Below are positions 8,115-16,490 of a stretch of DNA of 64,000 nt, piece after piece. Below the pieces are notes generated by a model. It worked only from the letters and a program-made list of their open reading frames with translations, made no database searches and was not told the origin of the DNA. How positions within the stretch are numbered: position 1 is the first letter of the stretch; every line of letters begins with the position of its first letter. Source of the DNA: a bacterium (lineage in GTDB: Bacteria > Hinthialibacterota > Hinthialibacteria > H5-UNCL2); the NCBI GenBank assembly GCA_015075175.1, contig JABTUV010000004.1, positions 62,001 through 126,000 on the forward strand. Direction: 5' to 3'. Both the position numbers and the translations under genes were made by a program.

Positions 8115-9701
8115 ATGACACTGGCCATCGCCGACCCATCCGGCAAACTCAAGGTCCGCATCCCGGCCAGCGGCGAAGATATCCTGTCGCAGATCCTTCT
8201 GGCCATCGCCCACAAGGGCGTGATTCGCGCCAGCTATAAGAAGCTCAAGCGCAACGTAGCCCTCAACCAGGGCAAGATCCTGGAGGTCGCCGACGCCGTC
8301 CTGCCCTACCAGCGGGAAGACCTCACGGTCAGGATCGTGGACGACGGCTACCAGGCGCTGCTGGGGTACATGCCATCCGTCCAGTTTCCCCAGGCTCCGC
8401 ATTTTTTCGAGATGCTGTGGATTCTCGTGAACCAGCACGTGATTTTCGGCATCGATTTCGATGAATTGGACCGGATCGCGTCGGAGCACGACTTCAGCCG
8501 CGGGGGCGAGTGGGTCGTGGCCAAGGGGCGGCGGCACGTGCCGGGTCGACCGGCGCAACTGGAGTATCACGTTTCGACCGAGGTCAGCCACGCGCCGCTG
8601 GTGCTGGCCAACGGGCGCGTGGATTACAAGAGCATCGACGCGGTCAAGCTGGTGGTGGCCGACCAGAGGTTGGTGACGAAGCATCCGGCGACGGACGGGG
8701 CGCCGGGAATAACCGTCACGGGGCGCACGGTGGAGGTGCAACCCGGGTCGGACACGAGCCTGCCGGGGGACAACACCTACGTCAGCGAGGACGGCCGCTC
8801 TCTCCACGCCAAGGTTTCGGGGCATCTTTATGTCACGAGCGGGCTTCTCAACGTTGAGAAGGTGCTGATTATTCGCACCAACGTGGATTACTCGACGGGG
8901 CATCTGCGCTTTGCGGGCGACGTGGTGGTGATGGGGGACGTGGTGTCGGGATTTGAAGTGGAGGCGGAGGGGGGAGTCTTCATCAAAGGCAACGTGGAGG
9001 CGGCGCGGGTGCGAGCAGCCAAAGGGAACGTGGAGGTGCTGGGAGGGGTGTTCGGCAACGGGCGCGCCGAGTTGTGGGCGGGACGCAGCCTGCGCGTGGA
9101 TTTCGCCGACAACGCGAAACTCTCGGCCGGCGAGGACATCGTGGTCAACAAGTACCTCACCAATTGCAGCGCGACGGCGGGGCGGGCGCTGGAAGTACAC
9201 GGCTCGGGCGGGGCGATCATCGGCGGCACGGCGGTTGCGGGCGAGAGAATCCTGGCGACGGTAGTCGGCTCCGACCGCGGAGGGCGCACGCGCCTTGTGG
9301 TCTCTCATCGTGAGGGGGAAGTCGATGGGCTGTCCCTGGACCAGTTGGACAAGGAGATCGCCGGCATCGACGCGCAGCTGGCGGAGGCCGAAAAAGCGGC
9401 GGCGCTGGTGGCGCAGCTGAAGGGGGACCTGTCTTCGCTGACGCCCAGCCAGCGCAACAAGATCGCGGCGCTGGTGCGTGGAGCGGCGGGAGAGAAGGCG
9501 CGGCGCGCCACGCTGGAGGAGCGCCGGCTGGCGCTTCTGCAGCGCCGCAAGCGCATCAAGTTCGGCGCCGTCCGCATCGAGCGCGACATCTTCCCCGGCG
9601 CCGAGGTCGAAATCCTCGGCGCCGTCTATCACGTCACGGCTCCGATGTCGGGAACCATTTTCGGACTGTCGGACGACGGGGCGATCACGCTGAACAAGTG
9701 A
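8115..9701 (+). CDS. FapA/DUF342 family protein (polymer-forming beta-helix)
   Basis: A 528-residue DUF342 (flagellar assembly protein A-like) protein. The N-terminal part (about 1-180) is the family's mixed domain, followed by a right-handed beta-helix rich in V/G repeats (about 215-405, e.g. LRFAGDVVVMGDVVSGFEVEAEGG, shown in part) and a C-terminal coiled-coil (about 410-480: DQLDKEIAGIDAQLAEAEKAA). FapA homologues in Vibrio affect flagellar placement, but most bacterial members lie outside flagellar loci, and no flagellar gene occurs in this window. Divergently transcribed from folD, with a 10-bp palindrome in front. Family assignment is firm; role is not known. Confidence 0.8.
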   Translation: MTLAIADPSGKLKVRIPASGEDILSQILLAIAHKGVIRASYKKLKRNVALNQGKILEVADAVLPYQREDLTVRIVDDGYQALLGYMPSVQFPQAPHFFEMLWILVNQHVIFGIDFDELDRIASEHDFSRGGEWVVAKGRRHVPGRPAQLEYHVSTEVSHAPLVLANGRVDYKSIDAVKLVVADQRLVTKHPATDGAPGITVTGRTVEVQPGSDTSLPGDNTYVSEDGRSLHAKVSGHLYVTSGLLNVEKVLIIRTNVDYSTGHLRFAGDVVVMGDVVSGFEVEAEGGVFIKGNVEAARVRAAKGNVEVLGGVFGNGRAELWAGRSLRVDFADNAKLSAGEDIVVNKYLTNCSATAGRALEVHGSGGAIIGGTAVAGERILATVVGSDRGGRTRLVVSHREGEVDGLSLDQLDKEIAGIDAQLAEAEKAAALVAQLKGDLSSLTPSQRNKIAALVRGAAGEKARRATLEERRLALLQRRKRIKFGAVRIERDIFPGAEVEILGAVYHVTAPMSGTIFGLSDDGAITLNK

Positions 9702-9803
9702 ACGCCGCCGTAGGGTTGACGGGGATACGGCCTTGACTTACAGCCTGAGATACTCGAGGTTTGAATAAATGCGAGCCTCTTGGCAGGAGTACTGAAGGAC
9801 GCC

Positions 9804-11039
9804 ATGGGAGAAGGGCAACGGCCGCCGGTCATTGATAACCTGCGAGTCACGAATTACCGCGCCCTGCGGGACCTGGAACTGAAATCGATGACGCCGTTGA
9901 CGGTGCTGGTGGGGCCCAACGGAAGCGGGAAGTCCACCGTTTTTGACGTGTTCGCTTTCCTGTCCGAATGTTTCTTGTATGGTCTGCGCCGAGCTTTGGA
10001 CAAACGCAACAGGTTTTCCGAATTGCGCTCGAGGGGATCGCAAGGGCCGATCACGTTTGAACTTAGGTACCGCGAATCGAGCCACTATCCCAGAATCAAG
10101 TACCACCTGGAGATTGACGAAGGGCCGTATGGGCCGACCGTCAGCCAGGAATGGCTGGAATGGACTCGTGGTCCCCGCGGGCGCCCTTTTCGCTTTCTTG
10201 ATTTTTCCCATGGCAAGGGTCGTGTTATTTCGGGGGAACAACCCGAGGAGAAGGACGAGCGAATTGATGAAACGTTGGACTCGCCGGATGTTCTGGCCGT
10301 CAATACGTTGGGCCAGTTCGCCAAGCATCCGCGCGTCAGCGCGCTGCGCCGCTTCATTACCGACTGGCATCTGTCCTATCTGACCGCCGACAACACGCGA
10401 GGGCTTCCCGAGGCCGGGCCCCAGGAACGGCTTTCCTCGAAAGGGGACAATCTCCCCAACGTCATTCAGTACTTGAAGGAGCGGCATCCCGAACGTTTGG
10501 ACGACATTCTACGGGTTCTGTCGCAGCGTGTTCCCCGTTTGGAAAAAGTTGAAGCGGAACCGCTGGTAGACGGGCGGCTCCTGTTGCGCATCAAGGACGC
10601 GCCTTTTTCCCAGCCGGTCCTGGCCAAGTACGCCTCCGACGGGACGCTGAAAATGCTTGCGTATTTGATGCTGCTTTACGATCCGAGTCCGCCGCAGCTG
10701 ATTGGAATTGAGGAACCCGAAAACCAATTGTATCCGCACCTGCTGCGGGAATTGGCGGAAGAGTGCCGGCAGGCGGCGGGGCGTTCCCAATTGCTGGTGA
10801 CCACCCACTCGCCCCACTTCGTCAATGCCCTGCGGCCCGAGGAGGTGTGGTTCCTGCAACGGGATTCCGACGGTTACACCCGGGCATCTTCAGCTTCTCG
10901 CATTCACGGTATCGAGCAGTTCGTGGAGGCGGGTGCTCAATTAGGTTCCCTGTGGATGGAGAAATTTTTTGAGCTGCCGCCCTGGGAAGAGGACGTTCCC
11001 GGCAAACGGAAACGGTCCCCAGGTCGTGGAAGGGCCTGA
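9804..11039 (+). CDS. AAA family ATPase (RecF/OLD-like), partner of DUF4276 protein
   Basis: A 411-residue ABC/SMC-type ATPase. I chose the ATG at 9804 ([20 protein letters not shown]), preceded by GAAGGA; a TTG at 9780 would add eight residues. Walker [10 protein letters not shown] is at residues 37-45; a signature-like region SDGTLKM and Walker [17 protein letters not shown] lie near 285-315, and the H-loop [11 protein letters not shown] near 335. This layout matches the ATPases of overcoming-lysogenization-defect (OLD), RloA and PARIS AriA type. The DUF4276 gene starts three bases after its stop, so the pair forms one operon. ATPase plus TOPRIM-like partner is the recurring arrangement of several phage-defence systems, and defence is the likeliest role by inference. 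Confidence 0.85.
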   Translation: MGEGQRPPVIDNLRVTNYRALRDLELKSMTPLTVLVGPNGSGKSTVFDVFAFLSECFLYGLRRALDKRNRFSELRSRGSQGPITFELRYRESSHYPRIKYHLEIDEGPYGPTVSQEWLEWTRGPRGRPFRFLDFSHGKGRVISGEQPEEKDERIDETLDSPDVLAVNTLGQFAKHPRVSALRRFITDWHLSYLTADNTRGLPEAGPQERLSSKGDNLPNVIQYLKERHPERLDDILRVLSQRVPRLEKVEAEPLVDGRLLLRIKDAPFSQPVLAKYASDGTLKMLAYLMLLYDPSPPQLIGIEEPENQLYPHLLRELAEECRQAAGRSQLLVTTHSPHFVNALRPEEVWFLQRDSDGYTRASSASRIHGIEQFVEAGAQLGSLWMEKFFELPPWEEDVPGKRKRSPGRGRA

Positions 11040-11042
11040 GCC

Positions 11043-11657
11043 ATGGCGCACGTGGAAGTATTGGTCGAGGAACCCTCCGCGGAAGCCGCGCTGCAGCGAG
11101 TCATTCCCCGTATTCTGCCTTCGAGCAGCTTCCTCATTCATCCCTTCTCAGACAAGCGGGACTTGTTGAACAAATTGCCCCAGCGGCTTGACGGTTATAG
11201 CAGGTGGCTGCCAGCGGACTGGCGGATCGTTGTGTTGTTGGATCGCGACCGTGACGATTGTCGAGAGTTGAAGTCGCAATTGGACGAGTGGGCCGCGCAG
11301 CGTCTCTTGGTGACGCCTTCGCACGCGCAGCGGAATCGCCCCGCGAATCTGGTGAATCGCCTCGCCATCGAGGAGCTGGAAGCGTGGTTTTTCGGGGACA
11401 TCGAGGCCTTGCGCGCGGCCTACCCCCGCGTGCCCGCCAATCTGGGCAAGCGAGCGCCGTATCGCGATCCCGACGCCATTGCCGGTGGTACGTGGGAAGC
11501 TTTGGAGCGAGTACTGCGGAAGGCCGGCTATTATCCGACTGGATTGCCCAAAATCGAAGTCGCCCGGCGCGTTTCAGAATATATGGACCCTGACCGCAAC
11601 CACTCCAGGAGCTTCCAGGTCTTCCGCGACGGGTTGCGCCGCCTTGTCGGAGCGTGA
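11043..11657 (+). CDS. DUF4276 family protein (TOPRIM-like effector candidate)
   Basis: A 204-residue protein of the DUF4276 family. VEVLVEEPSAEAAL at residues 4-17 provides the first conserved acidic residues of a TOPRIM-like fold, and IVVLLDRDRDDCRELK near 62-77 the DxD motif; RLAIEELEAWFFGD near 105 is a further family hallmark. Such a fold suggests a metal-dependent nuclease or related activity, as in OLD and AriB partners. It follows its ATPase by 3 bases and its stop lies only 12 bases from the stop of the convergent DUF488 gene. Family membership is well supported; the role as a defence effector is inferred from the ATPase pairing. Confidence 0.78.
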   Translation: MAHVEVLVEEPSAEAALQRVIPRILPSSSFLIHPFSDKRDLLNKLPQRLDGYSRWLPADWRIVVLLDRDRDDCRELKSQLDEWAAQRLLVTPSHAQRNRPANLVNRLAIEELEAWFFGDIEALRAAYPRVPANLGKRAPYRDPDAIAGGTWEALERVLRKAGYYPTGLPKIEVARRVSEYMDPDRNHSRSFQVFRDGLRRLVGA

Positions 11658-11669
11658 ACTCGGGCGCCG

Positions 11670-12107
11670 CTATCCCAAGTGCACGATCTCCACGTCGCCC
11701 CATTTTTCGCTCAGGTACTCCGCGACCAGCCGGCGGTGGCAGCACTCGGGTTTCTCTTCGCTGCAAAGCAGGCATGCGTTGTCCAGCGTCTCGCGCGAGA
11801 GGGTCTCTTCGACCTTGCGCTCGCGCATGAGCGCCAGGAAGTCGCGCTCGTAGGTTTCCCAGTCGCCCTTGTTTTTCCTGTAGGCGTCCAGGATATCCTG
11901 CGTCGGGGCCAGCTCGGGCAGGTGCACGTAATCGATATCACAGATACTCTTGACGAAAAAACGCAAGTCGTTCCTCTTGGCAAAACCGGCCAATTGTGAG
12001 GTATTGTTGAGTCGAATATCCACCAGCCGCGCGACGCCCGCGCGGGTAAGAGCGGTGAAGAACGCTTCGGCGGATTTCTTGGTGAAGCCGATGGTGAAAA
12101 TCTTCAC
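11670..12107 (-). CDS. DUF488 family protein, first copy (distal)
   Basis: A 145-residue DUF488 protein. I chose the GTG at 12107 (VKIFTIGFTKKSAEAFF) because it overlaps the upstream gene's restored stop as GTGA; an ATG at 12122 would add five residues. Core features are FTIGFTKKS at the N-terminus, VDIRLNN (about residue 30) and the Cys/His pattern CLLCSEEKPECCHRR (about 110), which may bind metal or form the active site. DUF488 proteins have no established biochemical function. It is the last gene of a three-gene minus-strand cassette with a second DUF488 gene and a dual-OB protein. Confidence 0.8.
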   Translation of the reverse strand: MKIFTIGFTKKSAEAFFTALTRAGVARLVDIRLNNTSQLAGFAKRNDLRFFVKSICDIDYVHLPELAPTQDILDAYRKNKGDWETYERDFLALMRERKVEETLSRETLDNACLLCSEEKPECCHRRLVAEYLSEKWGDVEIVHLG

Positions 12108-12723
12108 GGCTCGTCGCTCCATTGCAACTCATCATCCAAACCAGATTCCGCCTGCCGGTACCCGATGCGCTCGCCCTGGCGCAGGTAGGCGTCCTCGATG
12201 ATCTCTCGCGGGTGCGAAAGAGGTCGTGCTCCATCTTCAGCAACCGGAGAAGGCGCCGGATCGCCCGCTCGTGACTTTCCAGAGACCCGTCGTCCAGAAT
12301 ATGTTCGATGCGGGCGCCGCGCGCCGCCAGATGGCGGGAGACGAGAATGGTGCGATGGCAGGCGAGGGGGTCCTTCTCCGCGCACATGAGCGCGAGGCGC
12401 CGGGACTTGGCGGCCTCCAACACTTCGTTCAGTCCGCGCTGGAAGGCCTCGGTTTGGGCCAGGCGTTCATAGCTGACTCTGCCGTTCACGTAACAGGCGG
12501 GATCGTCGCTGCGCGCTCCCAGCTCCCTGCCCAGGAAGACGTACTCGATGCCCTGCGGCGGCAGCGTCGATTGCAGCACATCGCGGTTGAATTGGGGATT
12601 CATGGCGCTGTAGGGGCTGGAGCGCACGTCGTAGAGCGCAAGGACGCCATGCTGCTGCAAGAGTTCCAGCAGCCGCTCGAGGGGATGCGTGGAATGGCCG
12701 ATGGTGAAGATGGGCCGGCTCAT
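12104..12723 (-). CDS. DUF488 family protein, second copy (one frameshift near 12215)
   Basis: Starts at 12723 (MSRPIFTIGHSTHPLERLLELL) and shows the full DUF488 pattern: YDVRSSPYS near residue 32, FLGRELGAR near 63, MCAEKDPLACHR near 112 and the C-terminal helix. After LLKMEHDLFRTRE the homologous end (IIEDAYLRQGERIGYRQAE) lies one frame over, so a single indel near 12215 must be assumed; read straight, the frame runs on to 11938 as unrelated sequence. Its ATG overlaps the stop of the dual-OB gene by 4 bases and its corrected end overlaps the next DUF488 gene by 4 bases, a tight translational coupling of three genes. Confidence 0.75.
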
Positions 12724-13420
12724 GGCGCCTCTCCGAGCGGCGTCTCTGTGATGATGGTCGCGACCAGCTTGTATACGCAGCCCTTGTACTCCTCGCTCAA
12801 ACTAAGACAGAGAAAAGCGTCGAGCATGGGGAATTCTCCGTCGTTTTTCCCGCCGAAAGCGGCGTCCAGGAGCGGGTCGGTCGCCGGGAAGTCATAGTCC
12901 CGTCCCCGATAGGTGAAGGCGGCGCGGTAGCGCTTGCGGCGCTTTCCGTACTCGTCCACGAACGTAGTCGCGCGGACCACGGTCCGGTCTACGTGAATAA
13001 GCGCGAGGGAAGTGGAGAGCTGCGAGGCTTGGTCCAGGCTCATGCGGTTGTTTCGGCCGCTGCCGCTGGAGTCGCCGTCGATCCAGAGCGAGGGGGGCTG
13101 GTCCATCAAGAGCGGCAGGAGGTCCCAGGATGCGCGGCCGACTTTGCGCCAGCGGGCGTTCTCGGCGATCACGTGGTTTTCCGTCTGATAGTAGTGAGGG
13201 CGGGGGCGCTCGAGCGGCACGTCGAGGATGTCGAGCACGGCCGGATCGCCGCCGTCGGTGTAACAGCGGTCGGAGAGCGTCAGTTCGCCGCAGGGACGCG
13301 GGCTGACGGGGCGTATCCAGGCGCCGTAGCCGTCGGGCAGGACCTCCTTGCCGGCCACGCAGCGCTCCCAGTTCTTCTTCGAGTTGGCAAAGCAGACGAT
13401 CCGCTTGGTGTGTAACTCAT
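12720..13420 (-). CDS. Dual-OB domain protein, head of DUF488 cassette (start disrupted)
   Basis: The body (CVAGKEVLPDGYGAWIRPVS onward) resembles the dual-OB family: a GAWIRPVS element, DILDVPLERPRPHYYQTENH in the middle, and a second beta-rich half with RYRAAFTYRGRDYDFPATDP and LCLSLSEEYKGCVYKLVATI near the end. OB folds commonly bind nucleic acid. Family-like residues (KRIVCFANSKKNWERC) precede the first in-frame start at 13358, so the true start is probably the ATG at 13420 with a 2-base slip in ACACACC. The stop overlaps the next gene's ATG. Dual-OB proteins have been linked to conflict systems by comparative genomics; the link to DUF488 here is seen directly, its function inferred. Confidence 0.65.
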
Positions 13421-13602
13421 GGCCGCCGGCCCTTCACATGGAGGGAGAATCGCGCGGGCATTGTGGACAAGGGAAGGCGCGGCGTCAAGCGTGAAGCGCG
13501 CTCGGGGTGCGCCGCAGCAACTGTCTACCGCGCTGACCGCGTTCATAACACCAACCCGACAGCCCTGAGCGTAGCGCGAAACGCGAAGTCGAAGGGTGGC
13601 CT

Positions 13603-13652
13603 TGTGGACTGCGGCAGCCTGCTGCCGCGCGCAGCACGCTGCGCAACTACGG
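13603..13652. repeat. Adjacent copies of dispersed repeats A (13603-13629) and B (13628-13652)
   Basis: The 260-base spacer 13421-13680 between the dual-OB gene and GH28 holds no gene. Its right part carries a family A unit (GGACTGCGGCAGCCTGCTGC) joined directly to a family B arm (CGCAGCACGCTGCGCAACTA) and a degenerate second B arm to 13675. The rest of the spacer shows nothing recognisable. Confidence 0.6.
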
Positions 13653-13680
13653 CTGGGCGTAGCACGCCGCGCATTGCGCC

Positions 13681-15075
13681 TTATCCCCCCCAGCCTCCCT
13701 TGTCAAGGGGGGTGCCATTGATGCGGCAATTGCGCAGGAGCAGCTTGCGCACGTCGGTCGCCTGCATGCCTCTCTGGGAATTGATGGAGACGTTTTCCAG
13801 CGTGATGTTCTCGAAAGGTCGATCGGGCAGGGCGGTCAGCTCGATGGCAACGGCGGCGTGTTCGCAGGTTACGTCCTTGATGTGAATATTGCGAACGAGC
13901 GGCGGTCTATCGGTCGCCCCGCCGGCGCCCCAGCTGCTGTAGAAAGCGTTGAAGGTGATGGCCTCGCCGGCGATGTTGCGCATTTGGATGTTCTCGTACC
14001 AGATGTCCTCGACCACCCCGCCGCGGCCGCGCGTGGACTTGATGCGCAGCCCGCGGTCCGTACCGTGCATCATGCAGTCGTGGGCGTAGACGTTCCGCAC
14101 GCCGCCGGACATCTCGCTGCCGATCACGACTCCGCCGTGGCCGCGCTCCATGGTGCAATGGCGGATGACCACGTTCTCGGTGGGACGACCCACGCGCCAG
14201 CCGTCCTCGTTCAGGCCCGATTTCAACGCCAGGCAGTCATCGCCGGTGTTGAAGGTGCAGTATTCGATCAGCGCGTTGAGGCAGGAATCGAGATTGATCC
14301 CGTCGTTGTTGGGTCCCGGGCCGTTCTGGAAGCTGTCGATGGTGACGTTGCGGATCACGACGTTCTCGCAGTAGATGCACTGGATGGTCCAGAAGGGTCC
14401 ACCGTTGAGCGAGATGCCTTCGATGAGGACGTCTTTGCAGTTGATGGGCGAGATGAATTGGGGGCGCATGGAGCCTTGCGACGTACCGAAGACCCGCTCC
14501 TCGACGGGCGTGCCGCTGCGACCCATCTCCATCAGTCGCACCATGGCGGCTTGTTGGCCCTGGCGGCTCCACGCCCACCATGGATTGCCTTGGCCGTCCA
14601 GCTTGCCCGTTCCCGTAATGGCGATGTTGGCGCAATCGCGGGCGTAGATGAGGGGCGAGTAGTTCCAGCACTCGAAGCCGGCCCAGCGCGTGAACACCGG
14701 CGGCAGGTAGTCGCCCGGGTCGGTACTGAAGCGCAGAACGGCGCCGGCCGAGAGGTGCAGTTCGATGTTGCTCTGCAAGTGGATGGCGCCGGAGAGCCAG
14801 ACGCCCTCGGGGACGAGCACGCGCCCGCCCCCTGCCTCCGAGCAGGCGAGGATGGCGCGGGCGATGGCGCGGGTGTTGAGCCTCCGGCCGTCGCCGACCG
14901 CCCCATGATCGCGGATGTCGATCGTGCGGTCGGGGAAGACGGGGCGTTGCAGTTGGGGCATGGCGAATGGGGCCTGTATGGGGGCGACGTCGGGCGGGGG
15001 TCCTGCCGACCATGCGACGTCTGCGGCGATGATAGCCAAGCAGATCCAGCGTCCCAGCCCACGAATCGTAATCAT
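13681..15075 (-). CDS. Secreted glycoside hydrolase family 28 (polygalacturonase-like)
   Basis: Inverting GH28 enzymes hydrolyse galacturonan backbones of pectin. I chose the ATG at 15075 (MITIRGLGRWICLAIIAADV) because GGAGG lies 5 bases upstream; the ATG at 15087 overlaps that ribosome site. The first 25 residues form a signal peptide. The protein (464 aa) has the N-terminal DIRDHGAVGDGR, then a parallel beta-helix with the catalytic GPNNDGINLDS, NTGDDCLALKSG, GHGGVVIGSE and RGLRIKSTRGRGG in the expected order. It stands alone between repeat-filled spacers. Exact substrate (homogalacturonan, rhamnogalacturonan or xylogalacturonan) cannot be told. Confidence 0.93.
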   Translation of the reverse strand: MITIRGLGRWICLAIIAADVAWSAGPPPDVAPIQAPFAMPQLQRPVFPDRTIDIRDHGAVGDGRRLNTRAIARAILACSEAGGGRVLVPEGVWLSGAIHLQSNIELHLSAGAVLRFSTDPGDYLPPVFTRWAGFECWNYSPLIYARDCANIAITGTGKLDGQGNPWWAWSRQGQQAAMVRLMEMGRSGTPVEERVFGTSQGSMRPQFISPINCKDVLIEGISLNGGPFWTIQCIYCENVVIRNVTIDSFQNGPGPNNDGINLDSCLNALIEYCTFNTGDDCLALKSGLNEDGWRVGRPTENVVIRHCTMERGHGGVVIGSEMSGGVRNVYAHDCMMHGTDRGLRIKSTRGRGGVVEDIWYENIQMRNIAGEAITFNAFYSSWGAGGATDRPPLVRNIHIKDVTCEHAAVAIELTALPDRPFENITLENVSINSQRGMQATDVRKLLLRNCRINGTPLDKGGWGG

Positions 15076-15089
15076 GGCGACCTCCATGC

Positions 15090-15222
15090 AAACTGAAGTT
15101 TGTACTCCGCCGTGCCCGGAGTACAGGCTTCAGCCTGCGGGGAGCAAACTGAAGTTTGTACTCCGCCGTGCCCGGAGTACAGGCTTCAGCCCGCGGGGAG
15201 CAAACTGAAGTTTGTACTCCGG
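15090..15222. repeat. Dispersed repeat family C, tandem cluster upstream of GH28
   Basis: Three copies of AAACTGAAGTTTGTACTCCG (15090, 15146, 15202) alternate with two inverted partners CGGAGTACAGGCTTCAGCC (15117, 15172), giving a nearly perfect tandem of about 56 bp. A further pair is at 19314-19367. The cluster lies between divergent GH28 and amrS and therefore within both 5' regions. Confidence 0.85.
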
Positions 15223-15290
15223 CGATGCTCCAAACAATCACCATTTCAGCACTTGCCTGCGGCGAGCGCCGTTGGTAAACTAATCTCGCC

Positions 15291-16346
15291 ATGCCGGGAC
15301 TGGCGACTGAATCCATCCCCGAGACCTGGCCCGCCCGCTGGTGGGAGACCCAGCCGGACGGGAAGGTCCATTGCTATCTGTGCCCACGCCATTGTCGCAT
15401 CGGCGAGGGGCAGTCGGGCTTCTGTTTCATCCGCAGGAACGACGGCGGCTCGCTGGTGACGCTGGGTTACGGACGCCTGGCGGCCGTCAACATTGATCCG
15501 ATCGAGAAGAAGCCGCTCAATCACTTCCTGCCGGGCACGTCCATTCTGTCACTGGGCGGGGCGGGTTGCAACATGGGCAGCATGTTCTGCCAGAACTGGA
15601 GCATTTCCAAGGCGAAGGACGACCACGTGCGGGCGGCAGTGCTCTCGCCCGCGCAGGTCGTGCGCACGGCCGGCCAGTACGGCTGCCCCAGCCTCGCCTA
15701 TACCTACAACGAGCCGACCATCTGGGGCGAGTTCATCATTGACACTGCCCGCCTGGCGCGCGAGGCGGGGCTGGCCAACGTGATGGTCACCAACGGCTAC
15801 ATCACACCCGAGGCCCTCTGGGACGTTTACGAACACATCGACGCGGCCAACATCGACCTGAAGGCGTTTACCGACGACTTCTATCGGCGCGTCACGCTCT
15901 CCAAGTTGGACCCCGTGCTCCAGACCATCGAGACGCTGTGCCGGAGCGGGCGGGTGTGGGTCGAACTGACGACGCTGCTGATTCCCAACCACAACGACAG
16001 CGACGAGGAGATCCGCAAGCTTTCGGACTGGGTGCTGGAGCACGTGGGGCCGGAAGTACCGCTGCACTTCACGGCGTACCATCCGGATTACAAGCTGACC
16101 AAGGACCCGCCGACGCCGCCGGCGACGCTGCGGCGGGCGCGTGAGATCGCGCTCGGCAGGGGGCTGCATTTTGTTTACTTGGGCAACGTGCACGACCGCG
16201 AGGGTTCCACCACGTGGTGTCCGGGCTGCGGGGCGCCGTTGATCGTGCGCGACTGGCACTCGATTTTGGCTGCCCGCCTGGTGGATGGATGCTGCGCGAA
16301 GTGCGGGCGGCGCATTCCGGGCCGCTTTCCCGCCCGCCGGCACTAG
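15291..16346 (+). CDS. amrS: AmmeMemoRadiSam system radical SAM enzyme (AmrS), atypical cluster motif
   Basis: A 351-residue member of the AmrS (PflA-like) radical-SAM family that co-occurs with AMMECR1 and Memo proteins; its substrate is not established. Typical parts are the Cys-rich N-terminus (CYLCPRHCRIGEGQSGFC, residues 28-45), YGRLAAVNIDPIEKKPLNHF, TYNEP near 140, NGYITPE near 165, NIDLKAF near 185 and the C-terminal CPGC...CAKC zinc-like pairs. Oddity: the family motif GCNFRCKFCQNW reads GCNMGSMFCQNW (residues 92-103), so the middle cluster Cys is Ser97. AMMECR1 and Memo genes are not in the window. The GH28 gene is divergent across repeat C; speD follows 145 bases downstream. Confidence 0.9.
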   Translation: MPGLATESIPETWPARWWETQPDGKVHCYLCPRHCRIGEGQSGFCFIRRNDGGSLVTLGYGRLAAVNIDPIEKKPLNHFLPGTSILSLGGAGCNMGSMFCQNWSISKAKDDHVRAAVLSPAQVVRTAGQYGCPSLAYTYNEPTIWGEFIIDTARLAREAGLANVMVTNGYITPEALWDVYEHIDAANIDLKAFTDDFYRRVTLSKLDPVLQTIETLCRSGRVWVELTTLLIPNHNDSDEEIRKLSDWVLEHVGPEVPLHFTAYHPDYKLTKDPPTPPATLRRAREIALGRGLHFVYLGNVHDREGSTTWCPGCGAPLIVRDWHSILAARLVDGCCAKCGRRIPGRFPARRH

Positions 16347-16490
16347 AACCTCCCTCAGTCAGATAGAGACGCCACGGACAAGGGTTTTTTCTTGACATCC
16401 CCACAGCCGCGCGGAATATTCCCCCCGGCAAGTCGGCCGCAGGCGCGGTCGACTCGAACCAACCTGAATTCCAAGGACGACAGGAGACTG

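Noticed and set aside
8088-9632. 514-residue open frame on the minus strand
   Set aside because: Antisense shadow of the FapA-like gene, which has clear family features on the plus strand.
13858-15096. 412-residue open frame on the plus strand
   Set aside because: Antisense shadow of GH28, a common effect of high GC; no family features.
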